Source of the DNA: Gemmatimonadota bacterium
GTDB taxonomy: Bacteria; Gemmatimonadota; Gemmatimonadetes; Gemmatimonadales; GWC2-71-9
Direction of reading: 5' to 3'
DNA: 12,181 nt
NCBI GenBank assembly: GCA_027294815.1
Contig: JAPULP010000411.1
Location: forward strand, 1-12,181
Made by a program: the position numbers and the translations under genes. A model generated the notes under the pieces. The model did not search any database and was not told the DNA's origin. It was given only the letters and a program-made list of their open reading frames with translations. Below, in pieces: positions 7,567 through 12,181 of the stretch (its first letter is position 1; the number at the start of each line of letters is the position of its first letter).

Positions 7567-8633
7567 ACAGGCACCACGTGCTCGACCCGACGAAAATCGG
7601 CTGTCATTTTTGAAACAATATCGAGGAGTCTGGGCTGCACTTCGTCGGCCGGCCGTGAGGTGCGGAGGTCGAGTTCACGGGACCGCTTGGTCAGCTCTTT
7701 CAACACGAGATTGACGACGTACGCTTTCTCAAGATCGTCACCCGCGAGCCGTCGCCGTGCATTGGCTGCCTCGCGCACCAGGAATGCGGCAGCCGAACTG
7801 TTGGACCCTCGTGCGTCACCAGAGAAAAGTTGTTTCAAGGGGCGGTCATAGTAGTGGCGGTCGTCGGGAAGGTATTTCCGTCTCTTGTTGCGGTAGTGTG
7901 TTCGCAGGGTCTGGCGCAGTCGGTGCAACGGATCGATGTGTGGTGCGGGTTCGACCGGCTGACGTAGGCCTGCAATCTCCGTCATCAACTCGTCCACATA
8001 CTCCAATTTCCGGATCGCGGGCCAATCGCGGTACCGTTTGCGCCATCCCGATCCGGACTGGAGCCACACGGCGAACGTTTCGGCGAAATCCTCCGACGGG
8101 TGGCTTTGCGCGTACCACCAGTCCAGGTGAAGGACATATTTTCGACTTCTCGGTTTCGGAATGTAGTAGTCGGGATAACGTTTCGTCGCCTTTCCGAACA
8201 CCTTTCTCCAGCGGCGCTTGCGGTGCAGACGGTATGCTGTTTCGATGGCGTGGCCGGCTTCGTGGCGGAGCAACTGCATGCACCACGTTTTGCTTCCCCC
8301 CTCCACTTCAAACATCTGCGAGGCCTCGAGCCGGGTCAGGCGGGGGTGCGCCAAGTAAAACGGAATGGCGATGCCTGGCACGTGCTCGGGCACGAACCAC
8401 TCGTCCGACAGCCAGACCGGCGGTCGAAGGCGCAGATCACGTTGCCGCAATTCCTCATAGAGTTGTTGGACCCTTTGCTCGACCGGTGTACCAACGAGGG
8501 TGAGATCGAGGTCGCACAGTCTGACTCCAAACAGTTCGTCGTCGGACATGCGGCTCCACCGCGGCCCGCGGCGTGGTGTGATCTCGCCGTGCCGTCGCGG
8601 CGTTTTCGTCGGGCGTTCCAGCAGTTTGGTCAT
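7563..8633 (-). CDS. Putative zinc-binding metallopeptidase (HExxH, Peptidase_Mx-like)
   Basis: This protein of up to 356 residues has a zinc-protease core. LLRHEAGHAIE contains HEAGH (124-128), with Glu125 as the likely catalytic base. About 50 residues later HPSEDFAETFAVWL (178-191) supplies the probable third zinc ligand. The pairing of RHE.GH with HP.EDFAETxA resembles the putative zinc-binding peptidase family Peptidase_Mx. No signal peptide is seen, so it is probably cytosolic. The C-terminal third is rich in Arg and Lys and has no recognised domain. The first 28 residues are basic and low in complexity, and no ribosome-binding site precedes 8633. ATG at 8549 (MSDDELFG), preceded by GGTGGAG, is an alternative start. 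The gene overlaps the ATP-grasp gene by 4 nt, so both probably act on the same peptide or protein. Substrate unknown. Confidence 0.8.
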   Translation of the reverse strand: MTKLLERPTKTPRRHGEITPRRGPRWSRMSDDELFGVRLCDLDLTLVGTPVEQRVQQLYEELRQRDLRLRPPVWLSDEWFVPEHVPGIAIPFYLAHPRLTRLEASQMFEVEGGSKTWCMQLLRHEAGHAIETAYRLHRKRRWRKVFGKATKRYPDYYIPKPRSRKYVLHLDWWYAQSHPSEDFAETFAVWLQSGSGWRKRYRDWPAIRKLEYVDELMTEIAGLRQPVEPAPHIDPLHRLRQTLRTHYRNKRRKYLPDDRHYYDRPLKQLFSGDARGSNSSAAAFLVREAANARRRLAGDDLEKAYVVNLVLKELTKRSRELDLRTSRPADEVQPRLLDIVSKMTADFRRVEHVVPV

Positions 8634-8640
8634 TGATAAC

Positions 8641-8766
8641 CGGGGTCCGGGAGTCGGGAGTCGTGCAAGGTAAGACTTGGGAAGCAGGAGGTGAAGCGTT
8701 TCCCATCGCTGGGACCCCGGACACCCCGGACCCCGGATCCCGACCCGCGACTCCCGACTCCCGTTA
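8641..8766. repeat. Facing CCCGACT heptamer arrays with inner stem
   Basis: The right arm (8716-8766) is a run of about seven 7-bp units of the forms CCCGGAC, CCCGGAT, CCCGACC, CGCGACT, CCCGACT and CCCGTTA, with one 2-nt interruption. The left arm is inverted: CGGGAGTCGGGAGTCG at 8648-8663 is the exact complement of bases in the right arm (8748-8763), and GGGGTCC (8642-8648) matches GGACCCC (8712-8718). The core (about 8664-8711) contains TGGGAA and TTCCCA as an inner stem. The element fills the whole gap between the DUF6265-like gene, whose TAA stop it touches, and the metallopeptidase start. No gene is seen in it. Confidence 0.85.
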
Positions 8767-9318
8767 CCGAACCCGCGACAACAAGAACTCCAGCTCCTCC
8801 AGGCTTCCGTCGCGCTGCCTGACGGCGACGTGTATCCGCATCGTGTCCTCGGTCTCCAGACGGTACGTGAGACTGTTGAATTGAATCAGGCCCGGCTCAA
8901 CGTGGGCGAGGCGGAATCTCACCATCTCCTCTTTGTCCTCCCATCCGGTCATGTCCGGGTTGAAGTGTTTGAGGCGGAGCACGAGCGAGCCTTCGTGTTC
9001 GGTGAGGGCGAAGATCTCATAGAAGAGCACCCCACCATCGCTTACCGTGCGGAAGAGCCCTGGCATGGCACCCCCGCCGGGCTCCATCCAGAACTCCTCG
9101 GAGATCCCGCCGAGTCCCGGGCCCCGCCAATGGCCCTGAAGCCAAGCGACGTCGGCCAGGGTGGCGGGCGGCGACGTCATCCCGGAATCCAGCCTCACGG
9201 TGTGCGCGGTATGGCGGCGCTGGGCGTTGAGCGGAGAAATCCCCGCAGCGACCAGAATCGCCGTGGTGCCCGTGGTCAGGATGAGACGCCCGAGTAGATC
9301 TCTGGTTCCGCGCAGCAT
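8764..9318 (-). CDS. Secreted DUF6265-like protein
   Basis: This 184-residue protein has an N-terminal signal peptide (charged start, hydrophobic stretch at about 12-28, likely cleavage after NAQ at 31-33). The mature part opens with ADVAWLQGHWRG (about 55-66) and continues with EEFWMEPGGGAMPGLFR and FYEIFALTEHEGSLVLRLKHF. This matches the DUF6265 domain, a lipocalin-like small beta fold of unknown function found in secreted bacterial proteins. It is probably periplasmic. The ATG is supported by an excellent ribosome-binding site, AGGAGG (9329-9324), 5 nt upstream. It is 115 bp from the barrel gene upstream and may have its own promoter. Its TAA stop directly abuts a heptamer array. Family assignment is from motif recognition only. 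Confidence 0.8.
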   Translation of the reverse strand: MLRGTRDLLGRLILTTGTTAILVAAGISPLNAQRRHTAHTVRLDSGMTSPPATLADVAWLQGHWRGPGLGGISEEFWMEPGGGAMPGLFRTVSDGGVLFYEIFALTEHEGSLVLRLKHFNPDMTGWEDKEEMVRFRLAHVEPGLIQFNSLTYRLETEDTMRIHVAVRQRDGSLEELEFLLSRVR

Positions 9319-9323
9319 ATCCG

Positions 9324-9381
9324 CCTCCTGGAGGTGTTGATCTCACGACTTCTTATTTAATAGACGAACGCGCGGTCGCAA
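9324..9381 (-). promoter_or_regulatory. Possible promoter and strong ribosome-binding site of the DUF6265-like gene
   Basis: On the minus strand TTGCGA (9381-9376) lies upstream of the AT-rich TATTAAATAAG, the only AT-rich patch in the 115-bp gap, and could be a -35/-10 pair with a short spacer. The match to consensus is weak. The ribosome-binding site AGGAGG (9329-9324) is convincing; it lies in a CCTCC-A-GGAGG symmetry that could fold a short hairpin over it. Upstream (about 9392-9415) is a purine-only run on the plus strand, with no clear terminator for the barrel gene. Confidence 0.35.
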
Positions 9382-9433
9382 AATCGACAGCGGAGGGGGG
9401 AGGACGAGGGGAGGTGCTGGCCTGGCGGCTTCG

Positions 9434-10666
9434 TCAGAAGTACACGGAGATCTGAGTGTAGGCAAAGTCGCCGTATGTGCCGAACTCGCTCTCGAGTTGC
9501 GGCACGGGGCCGAGGAATTGCGGCGCGGTGCCGAATGAGAAGAGGCCACCAATGCTGACCCGGGTGTTCTGCCCGAAGTCGTAGGTGGCATTGGGGGTGA
9601 GGGCGACGCTGGGGTCCCCCATGTTGACAAGGCTGCTGGCAGCAAGCGTCAGGCGATCGCTCGGCCGAATCGACGCAAGCGCCCCGAGCATGTGTCGACC
9701 GAGGTAATAGGTTTCGCCCCGTGCATATTCGGCGGTGGCCAGCAGACTCGCATACTGCTCGCTCCGATTGGACCCGAGCCCGTTGTGGTGGTACTCGAGG
9801 GAGAATAGCATACTCGATGAAATCCAGTCGGCTCCGATGGTGGCTCGGATGCGACGGAGGTCTTCGTCGTCGATCTCCCACGGTACGCCAATTTCACCAC
9901 GCACTTTCCATTTATCTATTACAAAAGACGCCCCGGCGAGCCCGATCAACTCGCGCCAGAACTTCCCCGCGCCGACGTATACATCGGCCACGGGTAACTC
10001 GATGGTTGCACGGATGCCCGCCGACAGGTCGCGCGACGAGCCGCGATCGGCGATGACCGCGTCCAACTCGACCCCATCCGCCGGATACATCAATGCACGG
10101 ATGGCGTCGAGTCCTGGTTTTTCTTCGGTGTCGAGCTCAAACGGGCTGAACTGTGCCCACAGGTCGGCTATCGGGAAAAGATTCGATATTCCCCACGTGA
10201 TGGCCTGCCGGCCGATCGTGAGGTCGACGACGTCAGAGTAGATGGTTACGGCCAGGCGGTCCAGATCGTGCCACACGCGCAGGTGATCTTCATCGACCAA
10301 TGTGGTTTCGAGATCGATGCTTCGACCCGGGACTGCGCTCACACCGAAGCCGAGCACGTCGCGTCCGCCACCGCCGCCCGATGAGGAGTATTGGGACTGC
10401 AGTCGATTGTGAACGTTGAGCCGAAGCCACCCGCCAACGTCGACCAGCCATTTGAGCCGGATCACCTCGCTGTTGAACCCAACCCGTCGATCGGTGACAA
10501 TTGGATCGTAACCCAAATCCTGAAACCCGGTCAGCGATCGTACGTATCCGCCGAGGTCCAGCGTCACCTCGCTTCCCGAATTCGTCTGTGCACTGCCCAC
10601 ACGCACGAGTGTTGTTGAGAGAACCAGGGTGCCGAGAACCACCCCGCCGATTCGGTGCACGAACAT
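9434..10666 (-). CDS. Outer-membrane beta-barrel protein (DUF1302/porin-like)
   Basis: This protein of about 410 residues starts with a clear signal peptide (hydrophobic 8-21, cleavage after GSA at about 24-26, mature QTNSGS). The rest is made of alternating amphipathic strands rich in Gly, Tyr and Trp, and it ends in YTQISVYF with a terminal phenylalanine, the usual Bam-recognition signature of outer-membrane barrels. GRQAITWGISNLFPIADLW at about 152-170 resembles the GRQ..WG...D element of DUF1302 and alginate-export-type barrels. Its start overlaps the ATPase stop (TGATG; GTG at 10669 is the other option), so it is co-translated with an ABC ATPase. It is probably the outer-membrane partner of the ABC system, but whether it forms a channel is not shown by the sequence. 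The family name is tentative. Confidence 0.82.
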   Translation of the reverse strand: MFVHRIGGVVLGTLVLSTTLVRVGSAQTNSGSEVTLDLGGYVRSLTGFQDLGYDPIVTDRRVGFNSEVIRLKWLVDVGGWLRLNVHNRLQSQYSSSGGGGGRDVLGFGVSAVPGRSIDLETTLVDEDHLRVWHDLDRLAVTIYSDVVDLTIGRQAITWGISNLFPIADLWAQFSPFELDTEEKPGLDAIRALMYPADGVELDAVIADRGSSRDLSAGIRATIELPVADVYVGAGKFWRELIGLAGASFVIDKWKVRGEIGVPWEIDDEDLRRIRATIGADWISSSMLFSLEYHHNGLGSNRSEQYASLLATAEYARGETYYLGRHMLGALASIRPSDRLTLAASSLVNMGDPSVALTPNATYDFGQNTRVSIGGLFSFGTAPQFLGPVPQLESEFGTYGDFAYTQISVYF

Positions 10667-11430
10667 CACATGACGTCGTTCGCGGCGCCGTCTATATGGC
10701 CATCGAGTAGACGGATCAAACGACGTGACCGATTGAAGACGACGGGATCGTGCGTCGAAAAGAGGAAGGTGGTTCCAAGCTCCCCGTTGAGTTCTCGCAT
10801 GAGTTCCATCAGTTCGGCGGACGTTTCGCTGTCGAGGTTTGCCGTGGGTTCGTCGGCGAGCACGAGACGAGGTTCGGTGGCGAGCGCACGGACGACGGCC
10901 GCCCGCTGTTGCTGCCCTCCGGATAGCTCGTGGGGTTTACGATCGGCCATGTCGGCAAGTCCCACCCGGTCGAGCAGGCCCATGACCCTTGTGCGTCGCT
11001 CCGCGGTGGGAACCCCGCGCAACAAAAGCGTGAACTCGGCGTTCTCATACGCCGTCAACACGGGTACGAGGTTGTATGCCTGGAAAATGAAACCGACCGT
11101 GTCCAGGCGAAAATCCGCCGCGTCGCCTCTGTCGAATTGCGACACATCTTGTCCTGCAACGGTGATCGTACCTGAGTCCGGTTTATCCAACACACCGATG
11201 AGGTTCAAAAGTGTGGTTTTGCCCGATCCCGAAGGACCGACCAGCGCGGTGAACTCTCCGTCGTCGAGGTCCATGTCGACGCCTCGAAGCGCGTGTACCT
11301 CGAGCGTTCCTTGATGATAGACGCGCGTCACGCCCCGCACCTGAATCAACGGTGATTCGGTCACGGCCAATCCCCCTTGGTTACCCGCATTGGGCATCGA
11401 TTCGTAATTCATATCTGTTGCACTCACCAT
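10666..11430 (-). CDS. ABC transporter ATP-binding protein (LolD/MacB type)
   Basis: This ATPase of about 254 residues has all ABC motifs: Walker A GPSGSGKTT, Q-loop FQAYNLVP, signature LSGGQQQR, Walker B LVLADEPTANLD and H-loop STHD. The signature and the short insert after the Q-loop place it with LolD, MacB and FtsE, which serve FtsX-type permeases. All catalytic residues are present, so it should be active. It powers the permease encoded just upstream. The start is uncertain. ATG at 11430 lies in the last, partly divergent copy of a 22-bp repeat. ATG at 11496 overlaps the permease stop and stays in frame only because exactly three repeat units lie between. ATG at 11412 has GGTGAG upstream. 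The ORF stays open further upstream, but that part overlaps the permease gene and is not protein-like. Confidence 0.9.
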   Translation of the reverse strand: MVSATDMNYESMPNAGNQGGLAVTESPLIQVRGVTRVYHQGTLEVHALRGVDMDLDDGEFTALVGPSGSGKTTLLNLIGVLDKPDSGTITVAGQDVSQFDRGDAADFRLDTVGFIFQAYNLVPVLTAYENAEFTLLLRGVPTAERRTRVMGLLDRVGLADMADRKPHELSGGQQQRAAVVRALATEPRLVLADEPTANLDSETSAELMELMRELNGELGTTFLFSTHDPVVFNRSRRLIRLLDGHIDGAANDVM

Positions 11431-11510
11431 TCGTAGAAACGCGGACGATCCTTCGTAGAAACGCGGACGATCATTCGTAGAAACGCGGATGATCATTCGT
11501 AGAAACGCAT
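11429..11510 (-). repeat. 22-bp tandem repeat at the permease/ATPase junction
   Basis: Three full 22-bp units (11429-11450, 11451-11472, 11473-11494) and a 16-bp partial unit (11495-11510) read on the minus strand as GTTTCTACGAATGATCRTCC-like copies. The first copy in transcription order encodes the last residues of the permease (RFYE) and its ATGA stop/start. Later copies repeat this junction. One unit has AAGGATC in place of AATGATC, which removes its ATG. The units differ at only a few positions, so the duplication is probably recent. Confidence 0.9.
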
Positions 11511-12181
11511 CGCCTCGGCCGGCACCAGGCGGGCTGCGCGCCAGGCTGGATACACCGCGCTCAATACGGTTGCGACGGCGACAAAGAACGACCCGACGAG
11601 CCACTTCATGGGGTTGATGGAGCTGCGAATGACCATATCGGCAAAGTTCACCCCGGCAACTTCCATCTCGTCGAAACTGTAGATCTTCGATAGCGAAATG
11701 CCCCAATGGTCGATGGCCAGATGGCTCCCCAGGCCGATGGCGAACCCGACGCCCATCGCCAGCGCCGTCATCAATATGGTTTCGGCCATCATCAGGCGGC
11801 CTATGCGTACGCCCTTCATGCCCAGCGCCGACAGCAATCCCAATTCGCGAACGCGCTCCAACACGGCCATCAAGAAGGTGTTGGTCACCGAGAACAGCAC
11901 AACCAGCAAGATGACCGCCATGTAGAGATATCCGAACGCGTCATCCAACTCGATGAAACCGACCATTTCGGGTACGGCCTCGGGCCACGGAAGAATCTCG
12001 AGGTCAGCGGCCGCCACACCGAGTGCCTCTTCGATAGCGATGGCCACGTCGTTTCCAGTTTCTCCGTCGGCTGCCAGCACCCCGATCTGCGTGAGCATGC
12101 CGTCCATGCTCACCGTTCGGCGCGCGGCCGCGAGCGTGGTATATCCGAGCAACCCATCGAGAGTGGGTGTGCCTGTTTCCA
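11493..12181 (-). CDS. FtsX-type ABC transporter permease (5' end outside window)
   Basis: The visible 228 residues are the C-terminal part of an inner-membrane permease of the LolC/LolE/MacB kind. The frame stays open to the window edge, so the N terminus is missing. A periplasmic segment (ending near ELDDAFGYLY) is followed by a first helix (YMAVILLVVLFSVTNTFLMAV), the cytoplasmic coupling segment LERVRELGLLSALGMKG, a second helix (ILMTALAMGVGFAIGLG), a periplasmic loop and a last helix (WLVGSFFVAVATVLSAVYPAW), then the standard ending ARLVPAEAMRFYE. It has one FtsX domain in the visible part, unlike the duplicated ADOPs here. The next gene encodes its ATPase, and the barrel follows. The stop lies in a 22-bp tandem repeat. 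Confidence 0.92.
   Translation of the reverse strand, partial: ETGTPTLDGLLGYTTLAAARRTVSMDGMLTQIGVLAADGETGNDVAIAIEEALGVAAADLEILPWPEAVPEMVGFIELDDAFGYLYMAVILLVVLFSVTNTFLMAVLERVRELGLLSALGMKGVRIGRLMMAETILMTALAMGVGFAIGLGSHLAIDHWGISLSKIYSFDEMEVAGVNFADMVIRSSINPMKWLVGSFFVAVATVLSAVYPAWRAARLVPAEAMRFYE

Noticed and set aside
7757..8503. 248-codon open frame on the plus strand, opposite the metallopeptidase
   Set aside because: The opposite strand carries the HEAGH and HPSEDFAET motifs; this frame has Arg/Gly/Ser-rich shadow composition.
8641..8766. Insertion sequence or MITE
   Set aside because: There are inverted arms, but they are made of heptamer units, there is no target-site duplication I can see, and no transposase is present. 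Described as a repeat element only.
10655..11314. 219-codon open frame on the plus strand, opposite the ABC ATPase
   Set aside because: The opposite strand encodes every ABC motif. The Ser/Arg/Thr-rich product is typical of reverse-strand reading.
11429..11510. CRISPR array
   Set aside because: The 22-bp units are directly adjacent with no spacers, and no cas gene is present. It is a plain tandem duplication.
11431..11706. N-terminal extension of the ATPase up to position 11706
   Set aside because: The upstream part overlaps the permease gene in another frame and has Arg/Cys-rich shadow-type composition. ABC ATPases of this family normally start close to the LIQVRGV strand.

Overview
The window looks like chromosomal DNA from a GC-rich, diderm bacterium that does not closely resemble standard model organisms. 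The best guess is Acidobacteriota or Gemmatimonadota. The basis is two 'orphan' MacB/FtsX-type permeases of about 900 residues, each directly downstream of and overlapping a PadR-family regulator gene. This is the ADOP (acidobacterial duplicated orphan permease) arrangement that is expanded in those phyla. The phylum is an inference from family distribution; there is no rRNA or other phylogenetic marker here. I see no tRNA, rRNA, CRISPR array, transposase or phage gene.

Layout. Positions 1-28 hold the last codons of a + strand gene. Positions 29-155 are a convergent intergenic region with an outer pair of inverted heptamer arrays and an inner GC-rich stem-loop (probable terminator). Positions 156-3208 (minus strand) carry PadR-1 and ADOP permease 1, overlapping by 4 nt. 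Positions 3209-3373 are a shared divergent regulatory region. Positions 3374-6474 (plus strand) carry PadR-2 and ADOP permease 2, joined by a TGATG overlap. Positions 6475-6562 hold a heptamer tandem array (eight exact ACCCTAC units) between convergent genes. The rest is on the minus strand. Read in transcription order it contains an FtsX-type ABC permease (5' part outside the window), its LolD/MacB-type ATPase, an outer-membrane beta-barrel protein, a secreted DUF6265-like protein, a zinc metallopeptidase and a D-Ala-D-Ala-ligase-like ATP-grasp enzyme.

How the genes may work together. The permease, ATPase and barrel genes overlap or nearly overlap and probably form one envelope-spanning ABC system. 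The metallopeptidase and ATP-grasp genes overlap by 4 nt, so they are probably co-translated. A protease paired with a carboxylate-amine ligase suggests a peptide-making or peptide-trimming module of unknown substrate. The two PadR-ADOP pairs face away from each other across a 165-bp region and may be cross-regulated.

The most unusual signal is not a gene. It is a family of 7-bp repeats (about CCYKACW on one strand) that occupies three of the main intergenic gaps as facing arrays and also occurs once, in frame, inside ADOP permease 2. In several cases the stop codon of the adjoining gene is itself the start of the first repeat unit. The reverse strand of three of these arrays matches the G-quadruplex pattern. 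A separate 22-bp tandem repeat has amplified the stop/start junction between the ABC permease and ATPase genes.
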